This document shows positions 1-11,800 of a stretch of DNA of 64,000 nt, piece after piece. The notes under the pieces are model-generated. The model had not been told where the DNA came from. It did no database searches and saw only the letters and a list, made by a program, of their open reading frames with translations. The position numbers were made by a program, and so were the translations under genes. The stretch's first letter is position 1; the number at the start of each line of letters is the position of its first letter. The stretch comes from Hetaerina americana (Eukaryota > Arthropoda > Insecta > Odonata > Calopterygidae). The stretch lies in contig JAKTNV010000024.1 in NCBI GenBank assembly GCA_022747635.1, positions 2,418,001-2,482,000 of the forward strand, written 5' to 3'.

Positions 1-1639
1 AATTTAAGTATCAAATACAAACCTCAATTGGAGACTCAGTCCTTTTTTACTTTGCAGTATTATCTCCCTCCTTGGATTTTATTTTATATTTATTTAAATA
101 TTTTTGGGATTCAAACTATCTATTATATTTTAATTTAATCAGAAATCATAGTAAAGCAGGGTGAATAATGAATGCATGTATTTTCTCATGTGATTGATTA
201 TTTAATCGAATTTGATCGGTATTCCATGCAATTTGACTATTATGAAATTATCGTATCTAAAAGGAAAAATGGACATAAATACAATAGAAGGAGAAGCTCG
301 AATCCAACAGTCAACCAATACCCATCGCTGCGCCTACGCATAATGCCAAGCTAGCCACCCGCAATTCTTATACGTATGCCTTAATGCCCACGCTGCAGGA
401 AACTATTTAGTGTTGCCCTCATTGATTTATTCCAGGTTTCAATTTAATGCAATCAATCTTGATGTTCTAATGCCTGTACTAATGCAGTGAATAAACATAC
501 AACAAAAAATAATAAATTTTCATCATTCTAATATGGCACAATAAACTTTGTCAGTGGGATTTTATTGTTGGAAAGGTAAAAAATACGGTCTTTTGATGTT
601 ATGAGCCGCAGGGATATTTTACTTGCCTAGAAAGTTTCAATGGAATTACCATTGCATCAAATTGTCTAGTTTTTAAGTAAATGCAGAAAAAGTCGTATTA
701 TTATTCAATGAAATAATGCGGATGAGCACATGAACCGAAGATTGAATAGAAACTTGGAACATTTGCTTGCCATAAACTGCAGCTGTGACAATCCAATGTA
801 TTCAGATCGGGCGTTAAAACGACCATTTTTGTTCCAGAACCATACTTCTATAAATTATGTACATTTTTAATGAGTAAAATATTGAGCCATCTGTAGCCAT
901 TATATGAACGCCATATGGGCCCAAAAGATCACTTTCCAGGGGTGATAAAGACGATCATATACAGGCCTGTAGCAGAGGTAAGGCGGGATGAGCTATACCA
1001 GAAATAACAAGTTGAGTAGCTTTGTCACTACAGTAGTTTTATGCTATGACTTAACATTTATGCATTGACTATTTTTGCCAATTCGATTTATTTGCCATAA
1101 TAACTAACTTGCTTATTTTTATTTAATTTTAATTAATTAGATGTTTTTTATTAGTCAGGTGAGCTATAACTGCAACTGTTATCAGCAAGCTCGCATTTCA
1201 CGCTGCGTAATTATGAAGTGATTAAAGAGCGATTTTGGGTAAGCAATATTTTGAAAAATATTTTAATAAAATATGTTGAATGTTTATTATCTAAAATATT
1301 TTTACAACCGCCACAACTTTTTTCTGGACGCCTATTTTTTTAGAAAAAGAGTTTTCTCGAAGTGATTGGAAATGCAATTGTGCGTATCGAATTTCTACTT
1401 GTCCAAAATATAATATATGAAGGAAGATTTGAGCATTGCTTGTGCTAAGAAATTTATTTGCACACAAAAAACAGGATATCATCGATTAAATCCACCCGCA
1501 GTAGAAAAGTGGGATTAACCACGTAAAATGTACCTATATGGATCTCCCATAATTGTCCGTTTGGATATTTTTATAATGATTTGGCATAATTTGACACCAA
1601 TGCATGGGGTATCAAAAGAAAATAACTTGGCACCCCATG

Positions 1640-1642
<3 letters not shown>
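1..1642. other. AT-rich DNA, nothing recognised
   Basis: No reading frame of note, no terminal repeats and no tRNA-like boxes were seen. The sequence is ordinary AT-rich intergenic or intronic DNA. Confidence 0.6.

Positions 1643-1707
<65 letters not shown>
1643..1707. repeat. (TA)n microsatellite
   Basis: About 65 bp of pure AT dinucleotide repeat. With the array at 1837 it brackets a Penelope-like segment. Open frames rich in alternating Tyr and Ile across it are artefacts of the repeat. Confidence 0.97.
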
Positions 1708-1711
<4 letters not shown>

Positions 1712-1831
1712 TTTGACAGCAACAAATAATATAAGAACACATAAAAAGATCACTCACACGTTATTTCTTGATCATTTCGACGGAATTCAACTTCAACACT
1801 TCCGTGTTACTTCGACGAAATCATCTGTATG

Positions 1832-1836
<5 letters not shown>
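1708..1836 (-). mobile_element. Penelope-like element fragment between TA arrays
   Basis: Read on the minus strand, this segment carries GTCGAAA, then AAATAAC, TGTGAGTG and a TGTGT/TATATT stretch. The same order of words occurs downstream of the hammerhead-like core at 48.26 kb, so the two look like diverged copies of one repeat. A small hairpin (AACAC, loop GGAA, GTGTT) lies just upstream of GTCGAAA. The canonical CTGANGA box is not intact here (CAGATGA). Association with TA arrays and a GAAA-type ribozyme core is known for Penelope-like elements, but no reverse transcriptase or GIY-YIG coding sequence is present. It could instead be an unrelated short repeat. Confidence 0.4.
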
Positions 1837-1897
<61 letters not shown>

Positions 1898-1916
1898 TAT
1901 ATATATAATATATATT
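1837..1916. repeat. (TA)n microsatellite with GTAT/ATGTAC variants
   Basis: Starts as GTAT repeats, runs as pure AT for about 55 bp, then degenerates through ATGTACAT and ATATAATA variants. Confidence 0.95.
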
Positions 1917-3640
1917 CATAGACATACACATACAGTCACATGCACAATTATACATTGGCTATATTGACGCTGCATCATCAGAACGTTAGCAAATGCAGTA
2001 CTTAAATCATTAATCTCTCCTACGTTTTAATGCAGAAAATAAATCTAACATTTAAAACTATGATTTTTGCATTGAAAACATTTTAGGTAAAAATTGTATG
2101 TTATTACAAGGTCAAGAACTGGTTTGTATCCCTAATTATATAGGCGAGAAAATATCAGAGTTGATGATTCGTTTTTTCAATTTGTGTGTGCGTTGCATGA
2201 AAATTTGTTACAATAATGGCATTGTTATCCTTTAAACGGCGACATTAGCCTTTCTTAAAAGGTTTAACCTTCGAACACCTAGAGGTTAGTTGTATTCAGC
2301 ACCATGTAGCTTGGACATTCATTATGCGAAAACGTTTGTTTTTATTGCTTTCGCATTTCTATGGTGTAGCGTAATGTAATCAGACGCGATTGTATGGCAG
2401 AGTTTGGCTTCGCTTGCTTTACTGAGAAGCCAGCCAGTTGTACAAACACACTAGGGTAGGGTCGGAACCCCTGCTTGAATTTCTGAGACCGTGGCCTTCC
2501 GACGACCCGGTTCTTCCGACGGATAATGGTTCGTTGCCTTAACCAAGGTAGGCAGGTTGCAATTTTGTCTTGGGAGTAGTATGAACGCGATCTAACCCTT
2601 CAATTTACCTATGAAGAATGTTTATAGAAGTAACTGAGAAATTGTTTTCAAATTTGGTTAAGGAAATTTTTACCGCACAGAATGCTTATATCATGTTCGC
2701 TTTATTGATAATTTGCTCCTGAATAGAAATAAATAGCCGCGTTAAATATTCAACAGATTACGGCATCCACTAATATTTTTAAGTTCGTTTGGTAAATAAA
2801 AATAATAATTTTTTTAACTAATGTTGATGCCATTTAGTTACGTTGAAATGATAATTTAAAAATAAGAAAGTTTTTTAGAGGTGTATCTTTGAAAGATCAA
2901 TATTTTTAAAATTATGGATCTTTGTTACTTACTCTATAAATTTAATGAGCTAAAAGCAGCAGTGTACGTTTTGAATTGTGTAGTATGCAATATGGAATAT
3001 TATGAAATATATAATATGGAATGGATCTATATAATACAGATCCAGAAATGAGGAATATAAAAAATATACACTAATTTTAATTTTTTCATTGGAATTGTCT
3101 CATTCCCTAGAATTTTTAATGCTAATTTACATTTAATATTAAAAATAATTTGTATATTTTATATTGAGGCAAAGTTTATCTTAATTACCCTGCCAATGGG
3201 ATTTTAATACACTGATGTTTGTATGATTCAATTACGGTTTGAGTATTACACCAATACTCCCCGCCCACATTAATCCTATTATTTTATAAGAAGTATATTA
3301 AATGATCGTTGTGCTTTTGCAATGATCGTTTTCAGGGCTGCAGAGGGTAATCAGAACACGCAGGAAGAAGTTATATGTTGGGGATGACTCATTAATTAGT
3401 AGGCGTAAAGAGCTTGTTCAAAGTTCCGTAAAAACTTTGAATGGAGAATCTAAACAATATTGACAATTAATCGTAGAACAATAGAGCTTAATTTATTTAA
3501 ACTCTGATTTGACACGTAGAACATACGATCCTCCCTTACACTTCATCTGAAATGTCTTTATTTCTATTTTTCTCTCTCCCTTTCTGAAAGTAACCCACAA
3601 TGCTGTGATAAAGTAAAAATGAGAAAAAGTTCCACTCCCA
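1917..3640. other. AT-rich DNA, nothing recognised
   Basis: A short GC-richer patch near 2440-2580 has no recognisable fold or frame. The remainder is AT-rich and featureless. Confidence 0.55.
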
Positions 3641-3980
3641 ATCCATCTTCTCCTCCTCCTCTCCTCACCTGCCCAGCTAGCCATCTCTTTTAGTCTCAAG
3701 GATGTTGAAGAATCGTTCCCGGTGTCCTCCCACACCCCGGGTGTGTTCCGTCCCCTCCGCGACGCGCGAGCAGCCGCCGGATCGCTTGTTGCACGCGCCC
3801 GCCGACAGCCTCCTCTCGGACGCGGGGAACGCGATGAAATTTTCACTGCCCTCTCATAACAATGGGTCTTCGTCGGGTGATAGTCCGTTGGATGGGATTG
3901 TCGTGGATGGTTTTTTGATTAAGTTTCTCGTCAACTTGGTTTTCTTCCACGCCAAGGAAACGCAGCAAACAAGGTAACCA
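3641..3980. promoter_or_regulatory. GC/CpG-rich island, possible exon or promoter
   Basis: A sharp rise in GC and CpG in AT-rich surroundings. It opens with a pyrimidine tract (about 3645-3680) and continues with CpG-rich sequence. A plus-strand frame of 91 codons (3702-3977) and a minus-strand frame of 117 codons (3493-3846) overlap here, and neither resembles a family I know. The plus frame ends next to AACAAGGTAACC, which could act as a splice donor at about 3973. A first exon, a promoter or simple composition are all possible. Confidence 0.3.
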
Positions 3981-6900
3981 TTCCCTCCGGAAGTACCCTA
4001 ATTTTGAATCTTCAAACCCGGTTAAGGCTGTACTCATAATTAAGGTTGTTGGTGATGTTAAGGATTACATATATCAGATGTGAATACAGTCAATTCGGTT
4101 GTAACTACTAGCGCACGCTTGAAGACCATTTAAATAGACCCATGATAGCTCTTACTAATTGGACTCGTTACACGGTTACGTCAACTATGTTCCACCCATA
4201 CTGAAAGTCTCTACTCTTAATTCTCCCTCTGTCTCTCACACATATAGGCATACGCTCAAAATATATACTTGGCATGGTTGGTATAAAAATATGCCATGAT
4301 TTTGTTCCCAAAATCACTCTTAAAATATGCACCAGAAGACTGAAAATTACTATCACCTGGAATGTGGAAATAAACATGAGAAAGGTTGAGTCGGGTAGTC
4401 GACAAGGGCGTACAGATCAAAAAAATAATAGATCTTAGTCCTTGGTAGGGCACTCTGCCTCTGCATTTGATATTTTTACTTGCTCTTTACACCTGCAAGA
4501 CTCTTCTACAGTGAATATTATTACCATGAAATGTTGTTCAAAAGATGTATGATATACCACCAGCTCTTTTCTGTTTGTTCAAAAAATTCTAGACATTATT
4601 GTTCCCGTGTTCGTTATAAATGTTTCATAATAATTCTCTATTTGTCTGTAGATTAAGCATTTTGTTTTATATTTCCACCTCTCTGTGATCAAGGGTTTGA
4701 TATAACCTCACCTGTTATGGTAACGATTTGACTAGCCAAATAAGTGAATATTTATTAACTGAAATCATTATTCTCGGTAGGAATCACGCTTCTAAAATTT
4801 TAGTAATATTTTTTTATACGTTCCAAATAATTGTTATCGATATAATTTTTAGAATAAAATATCTCATCGCATTTATCATATGTGTTACCCAAATTATTGG
4901 TGTTATATTTTTGCTTCAGGGCAGGTGAATTTTTTTTCCAAATACCATGCAAATAAATAGTATTGAAGTTGAGGGAAAATGTTCAAAGGTATTTAACACT
5001 GTGTAGGTAAGGCAGGTTCATGAATATTCTTCACTGAAGAGGGATTCAAATCCAATGTATGCATTTGTTTTTCAAAACTTTCCTAGGTAGATTTGTAGAT
5101 ATGTTTGCATAATATTATTGTTGATCGGATAGAAATATTTTTCTAACAATTTGATAAAACCAGGAGGACATAAAGCAATTAAGAGTTGTGGAAATAAATA
5201 CTAACTAAAATTAGTTGATTCATTTTTCCACTATTCATTTTAATGCAAACGCACTACTAGTTTCGATGCAATAACTTAATATTTAAGGCATTATAAATGA
5301 AGATGTTGTTTTGAATATCAAAAGTCGTGGTGGCGTATCAATGAAAAGAATAGTGGGAGCGGTAAGAATTATTTGAACTCTTATATTTAATAAATACATT
5401 TTTATCGTTTTTTTACGGTCTGTTGAGCATAGCTCAATTGCTTCATATGATTAGGTAGTATTAGATATACCCTTTTGAATTAATTCTATTCTCTCTGCAT
5501 TTTAGAAATACTCTTATCTTTCTGTTCAATTCCTCTCCATTTATGCTTGTGCGTAGACATACTGAAGAAGTTTTACTTCCTTCCCTTTCCATTTGAAATT
5601 TTTCCGGAGAACACTGAGAGAAAGACCGTGTCTAAAAGTCAATATCACCGCACTGCTTCCATTGTTTACCCTTGCCGGCGACGTTCGAAGCTAACTGAAT
5701 CTTTCTTGCTATTAGATAGGTAGGCGACTGGCTCGAGCAGAGGAATTTTGCTCCAAATAATAAGAAAAGGGGTTCGAATGTGTTTCATAATTATAAATTA
5801 TCTTTAAACCAGCTCTATTGCGTTTGAATGGTGTGAGAATACTTTTTTGAAACAATTACTTTGAAATATTTGGCTGATAGTTGAAGTACCTTGAGAAATT
5901 CAATCGTGAATTCTGAGGGTAATGCCCTGTTACTTTATTAATTAATTTTAACTATTGAATATTTTTATGTCCTCACATTTACTTGCAGTGATTTCATCTA
6001 AATCTGAGATTATGAAAGCATACTATACGTACTAATGGCCAATGAAATACCTGCAACCTGTCGTTCAACATTGTTCATGATTGTGTATTTTTGGGGTCTA
6101 TTTGAAGTTTTTTGGCATTCCCTGCGATAATTTTACTTCTCCTATTGTTGTTAGTTCATCAGCATCCCCCCCGCCCCACCCTGATATGTAGATATCTGGT
6201 CTTTGGGCAAAGCACTGGGTGAGCTCTAACCTTATTTATCAAACCAACCTTCCGGTTAATTACTGGCGTCTAGTAATAGCAGTATTGCCGTTACGATTCG
6301 AATTAGGAAAGATATGATTGATGATAATCATCATAGCTTTTTGACGGGGAAAATATTTTTGACCACCATTTTTTCACAGTAATGATATAAAATTCTCGTT
6401 CTTTTGTGTAATAGTTTGTTTATTATTTAAAATTCGTTTTAAGAATAAGTATGTATTGAAAGTTTTTAAAAAATGAGGTAAACATACTAAGTACAGTTTA
6501 GTTTTTATAAGTTTGAAAAATGACGTAGGAACGTATTTTTTTGTATAAATACGTTATTATTAAGTACATAGTACGAATATATATTTATATTCTACCGGAT
6601 AAAGTTAGGTCATTTTGGCTGTTGACCCAATTAGTAGTAGACATTGCTTTACCCGTGACTAATTTGGTACAAAATATCCTTCAACCATGTTATAATAAAT
6701 CGTTCTTTGGTACTAAATAACTTCCTTCCCCCTTCATTAAATTCCAAATTCCTAGTCTTTTCCTCCCTTCACCTCGCTTTCCCGTATCCCTCTATTACGG
6801 TCTTCAGCATCCCATTGCCTCTCATTCTCTCCTACATCCATTTTTTCTTCCCACTTTCAATTTTCCAGCAGTCATCTCTCTTCTATTACCGTTGCTAACG

Positions 6901-8750
6901 GAGCTACCGCTGTTTTCCTTACGGTTCATTCTACTTGTTTATACTTGAAACCAATGTCTCAAAAAATTGCAGTTTGGACGTATTCTCTTTCCCAAATGAA
7001 TAGGTTTCCATACAAGCACAAGCAAGTTCCATATTTTAATTTTCAATGGTCTGTTTTAATCAAATCCCTCCTGTCTGCCATAGCCTCAAACTTTAAGTAT
7101 TTCTTTCGTTTATGTACCAACTACTTTGCCCACCTTCTAAGACACTTCTTAAACTTGTGAACTTCCTTTTTCACTTTATGTCCCAACTTAAACGTTTATC
7201 TTAGTCTTCATTAGTGTTGTTTCCTTATGATTTAATCCCATCCTCTATCACATTGATTTTGTAGTATGCGAGGTATGATTGTAATTCTTCACGAGTTTTG
7301 AAATATTAGTAATATTTTTCATTATACTCATTGCATTTGACCTAAGTTCTCTTTGTAAAAGATATATATCCTATGCAATAGATGATATAAGTTTGGAAAC
7401 TGCATGTGTATTTTTTTTAAATTACTCTTTAATGCGTTAGGTATTTATGGCATTAAGTATTTCTTTAGTCAATTCTTTACACCATTTTAGTAAATATTGA
7501 TTTCCTACTGTATTTTATGAACGCTATTGCCATATGATGCGTCGTAATCGCCTACTTAAGATATACATTGTCTCTGAACAATTGATGAAATAGAGATTTA
7601 AGATAGGAGAGCAAGCAGCATACAGAAGAAAGAGAAATCTCACCCATTGTTAACATTTTTTTGATAATTGGAGTAGGGAAAGAACTAAGCGTAGAAATGT
7701 TAAAATTAATATTTGACTGCAATACTTTTTTATAATTCTTTCAATTGTAGTTTTATCGAGGAACTTAGTTCAGGTAATTGTAGAGTTGGTATCGTAGTTA
7801 TACTTGATGCATTTCGCTTTGTCGATGTGCAATGACACAATCATTGATATTATAATACTGGTTTGGCAGATTATTTCTTAACTTCGTCAACTCCTTTTTT
7901 AGTGGAACTTGAGCCAAGTATATCAAAAATTTATTTGCGGGCATGATTGTTACAAAGAAGTTTGGAGTCTTGTCAAAGAACCTAAATTGTACGATTTTAG
8001 GTGTTATGATTTTAGAGTTCAAATATGTTCATCCGATTTTTTGAGGTTATCAGTGATGTTTGCTTGCCAATGGAACCAATTTCATTACATTTTCAAAAAG
8101 AATTTCTAAGTAACTCCATGACTTAGGGATCGGCGCTTGAGGTTAAGGGGTTGGGAGGCCCGTGAGAATATTATTATATCGAAAGAAAAATCCTAAATCA
8201 TATTTCCGGATTCGTTGATTTCCCATTCATTCATCTAACATATATATTGCAGGGCAATGTTTTCAAGGATATGTGAGAACCTACTTTATTCCGTCCAAAT
8301 GTGATTTTTGCTTGCCTAAACAATTAATCGAGCTCTATGACGACATTATGAAATTTTTTAAGTATTTTTGTTTCCATTACCTACTTGTCCAGATATTAAA
8401 GGTCACGTGCTGATCGCTCAATTGTTCCGATATAACCGTAAGCCATTTTGACAGAAATGGATTACATACCTGTAGTATGATCATCAAATAAGCAAAAACA
8501 AAAATCATATTGGCTAATAGGCAAGGTAAGGTGACCAATGGCAAACAGGTTATTCAACAAAAAGCACAACTTTTTTACCTACAGTGAAATACATAACCGC
8601 ATCAGAAAATAACCTGTCAAAACGTCCATATGAGTCTACTGCCATTTGAGAATGGATATGTGGATACTTGGGGGCACGAAAAACAGGACAACAATAGCAT
8701 CTCAGACATGTTGCCATCGTAGAATTTAAAAAAAAATCCCCTTAATTGTA
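3981..8750. other. AT-rich DNA, nothing recognised
   Basis: Nearly 4.8 kb without a supported gene or repeat boundary. There is a short poly-C tract near 6166-6177 and a mild pyrimidine-rich patch at 6720-6880. The small open frames show no conserved motif. Confidence 0.55.
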
Positions 8751-8981
8751 ATGTTAAATGAGGAAATTCTGCGAAGGGTCAAGGAGGAAAACCTGTGTTC
8801 GTTGGAGTTGATATATAAGGGCAATGTGAATCGGACGCTTAATAAGGCTCTCAAGTCTAGTTTCGAGGATCCTCGAAGGTTCTGCAGGAATGTAGAAACT
8901 TTGGGGGGGAGGAGGGGTAAAGGTAAGAATTTGTCGAATAACTCGGGAAGGATACTGGGTGCCCCACCTATAAATCCCTGA
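8751..8981 (+). pseudogene. possible LINE ORF2 C-terminal scrap
   Basis: A 76-codon frame beginning with an NEEILRRVKEE-like stretch and later holding GGRRGKGKN. These words resemble the C-terminal end of some LINE reverse transcriptase proteins (NEEVLRRV... then a basic GRRGRGR tract). The intervening residues do not match the usual pattern, and no catalytic region is present. It ends just before a (TA)n array, so it may be the 3' end of an inserted copy. This could be a chance frame. Confidence 0.22.
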
Positions 8982-8994
8982 AAATAATGGCAAG

Positions 8995-8998
<4 letters not shown>

Positions 8999-9050
<52 letters not shown>
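8999..9050. repeat. (TA)n microsatellite
   Basis: About 52 bp of uninterrupted TA dinucleotides. Confidence 0.97.
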
Positions 9051-9053
<3 letters not shown>

Positions 9054-9261
9054 TGACTTGCATCACGCTTGCCTTACTTATTGTAAAAATATCTCAGTTC
9101 AGCAGTTATAACAAAGATTCTCCCTTGGTTTTGATTTATCTTAACAGCGCTCATGTGAGCGAATATTCTCTTAGAGATTTATCAATAATATTAATCGTAA
9201 CATCATTCCTTCCTAAATAGAAGAAATAAACTAAATAACTTGGGTTATTAAAACATCTCCG

Positions 9262-9380
9262 ACCTGCGTTGAACGCAAAATGGTTTCAAAGAAACTGCGG
9301 AAGATGCTGCAATGGTAACTTTTAACGGTCAAGGCGAATGATTTTTACACTCTGAAATTGTTGCATTGCAACGCAAAATG
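9262..9380 (+). repeat. SINE-C-like repeat fragment
   Basis: Contains the words GGTCAAGGCGAATGAT, then CACTCTGAAATT and TTGCATTG, which recur at 11,667. It also contains AAAGAAACTGCGG...GATGCTGCAA...TAACTTTTAAC, which recurs in inverse orientation at about 11,730-11,775. The two blocks are therefore joined in a different arrangement from the 11.65 kb copy. No B box is left in this copy. Confidence 0.45.
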
Positions 9381-10879
9381 GTTATTAAGCATTTATCATT
9401 CTAAACTCAGGTTGGTTCATTGATACACCAACCGTAATTCATCGCCGCAGTATTATTTCATTTCTTGATTATTTTGGCAGAGAAGTCGCCATTTAATTTC
9501 TTGATTTGAGCAATGTGTCTATTAAGCGTGGTTCTAACGACAGGAAAATCGAAGTGTTATCATTTTTCATTCAGTAGAAATTTTCAGCTATTTTTTTATA
9601 TTAGCAATCGCATTTAACTCGAGCGTTTTACTTCTTTAATTTACGTCTAATAATCACAGTGATTGACTTAATTCAATTAATTGAATTAAAGGATAAATTA
9701 AGTGAGTGAATGCTTGAATTGGGAAGGATAAAAGGGATCCATTGGGAGAGGAAGAATGAGCTCACTGAAAAACCACCACGGGTAGCGCTCGGAGGCCTCC
9801 GTAACTCGTCAGTTGTGGGAGACCGTTGATCTGATTTGCATAATGAACGAAATTGATTATTTTGCGAAATATCATCATCTCCAATTTTAGGACGTTTTCC
9901 TTAACTAAGGTCTTTACCACTTCTCTTCAATATTGTTTGAGGTCATACCTATATCCTCAATGATCTTTTCTTGAGATAGCAAATGAGAGGAAATATAGGT
10001 AAAAATTATAAGACAATATTCATGAAATTTATAATCTACAGTAATTAGCGTATGTATTAAACCAGAAATATGAATTGAAATTCAACACATTGTCCCCAAA
10101 ATATGAGTAGCTAGAAGTCAGGACGAGCATATTCCTATTTTTTGATCAAACGGTCTCCATTATGTTAAATTTACATGCCGAACGTAAAGTAGGTGAGTAA
10201 AATATATCCACTTAAAGTTGAGATTTAATGTAAATGGAGTTGTACAAATAATTTTCATTTGATATTTGGAAATAGATTTAATCGTAGTACCACCCGCATT
10301 CTTTTCATAGCCTCAGAGTAATTGTTACAAATTTTCGTCCAAATCAATATACTTAAAATAATGAGAGACTATTTAAATTCAAACCAAATTAGCCTTAAAG
10401 TTTTTGAAATCCTTATTAGCTAGTCTGAGAAATAGGGTGTTAAAATAATGACGTCAATTAACTTTCTAGGCAACTTATTGCCAAACATATAGTATGGATA
10501 ATGATCTGGTATTTTCCCGGCGAATAATGTTTTCCAAGATTATTCACTTAGAGGCAGCGTAATATTACCATACCTTTTCAGGATTCGTATGAATAAATAT
10601 GTGAGATACATGGATAATAAAGTGTGATGATTGAATGTTTGAACGCATGCGTTTTTGATACCTGGTTATACTGCAATTTAGGCTTATTATTCACAAGATC
10701 TAAAATGGGTCATTGATATTTTCAATAAAATAACGAATGAAGACATTGGGAGTGAATACGCCTAAAATGAAAGTACATAGTTACATGTAACACAGAGAAG
10801 GGATTGAATTGCCATGAAATTAGAAGTTTTTCTTCTCATATTAGAGCATGAAATCTAGACTTGGGGATGCCAGAATAGT
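9381..10879. other. AT-rich DNA with a 22-bp palindrome
   Basis: No gene recognised. A perfect 22-bp palindrome centred on CAATTAATTG lies at 9668-9689. The rest is AT-rich and featureless. Confidence 0.5.
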
Positions 10880-11190
10880 ATCGACTAAATGCGTTGGATG
10901 AGGGATGAATTCAAGGAGCGTTTGTGATAAAAATAGCAGAGATAGGGCAACGAAATAATTTGACTAGATGCTTCGGCAATAGGAATGAATAGAAAGAAGT
11001 ATGCTGGGGTGGTTTGATCGATATGAGAGAACGAAATAAAGTCGAGTGACTGAGGAGATATGTGAAATAATAGTAAATGCTGAGAGAGAGAGAAGGAAGA
11101 GTAGATCGAGAAAGTCTTGGATGAATGCGGCCGGAGAGGCACTCCAGACAAGAAATACGTATTAGGCATCTTGAGAGCGAAGGGAGCATC
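10880..11190 (+). pseudogene. LINE reverse transcriptase C-terminal remnant
   Basis: One plus-strand frame (about 10,999-11,160) reads MLGWFDRYERTK, a stop, then SRVTEEICEI, a basic run of ERERRKSRSRKSWM, and AAGEALQTRN. This matches the order found at the C-terminus of many animal LINE ORF2 proteins: an LRWFGHVERM block, a VTKEIYE-type helix, then a GRGRPRKSWMDGVGEAL block. Stops interrupt it and the upstream part (about 10,890) is in another frame, so it is a decayed 3' fragment. No polymerase motifs remain nearby. The clade (RTE-like or other) cannot be fixed from this piece. Confidence 0.5.
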
Positions 11191-11639
11191 TATGAAATGA
11201 TGAATCTGACAAAGGCGAGAGAGTTTTATAAGTAAAGAGCAACAATGAACTAAATGGAAATGATGTTTCTGAAATTCGCCTTAAATCAGGCTTTATGATC
11301 TTTGCCTATTTTGGAAGTAAATGTCCATTTCAAATTAAATAAGTCATTCGTAGGACTAATTAGTTTCATAAAACGTAAGTTTGGAAAGATTGTAATGGTT
11401 TATAAACGCGTAACATTACTAAAAGTTACCGTTATGATGGAAACGGCAAAAGCTCCATACTCGTATATACCCTAAAAATACAAGATAAATGATAATTATA
11501 TTATGATGATACTGCTGAGGTTTGAAGAATGTGAAGCCTAAATTAAAGATGCAATTTTTTTAAAATGGCGTTGAACATTTTATCATATTAAACTCTGGCA
11601 AACAAGATGTTGTGACGAAATATCGTGCATACAATGTCA
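11191..11639. other. AT-rich DNA, nothing recognised
   Basis: No frame, repeat boundary or RNA-like fold was seen. Confidence 0.5.
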
Positions 11640-11800
11640 CATTCACAGGATTAAGGTTCGAATCCCGGTCAAGGCGAATGATATTTATGCTCTGAATTCC
11701 TTGCATTGAAATGCTTACTAGCGGGTGACTCCGTTAAAAGTCACAGTTGCGGCATCTCCCGCAGTTTCTTTGGATTTTTTTCATCATCTCGGCTTATATG
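11640..11800 (+). repeat. SINE-C-like tRNA-derived repeat fragment
   Basis: Has a good pol III B box (GGTTCGAATCCCG) at about 11,654, followed at once by GGTCAAGGCGAATGAT and CTCTGAATT, then TTGCATTG. A block that is the reverse complement of part of the 9.3 kb copy follows. The 27.4 kb foldback shows the same order (GGTTCAAGTCCTGGTCAAGG then AATATTTTTGCAC). No intact A box and no target duplication were found. Confidence 0.5.

Noticed and set aside
1708..1836. A second hammerhead ribozyme
   Set aside because: The CTGANGA box is changed (CAGATGA) and the long interval before GTCGAAA does not give a clean stem II. It is kept only as a related repeat fragment.
1515..1967. Open frames rich in alternating Tyr/Ile on both strands, also at 8,987, 25,526-25,904, 27,786-28,056 and 48,230-48,564
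   Set aside because: They are translations of (TA)n microsatellites and have no independent coding evidence.
9668..9689. Perfect 22-bp palindrome as a regulatory operator
   Set aside because: It is made only of A/T with two C and two G in AT-rich DNA. Palindromes of this kind arise often, and no second copy was seen.
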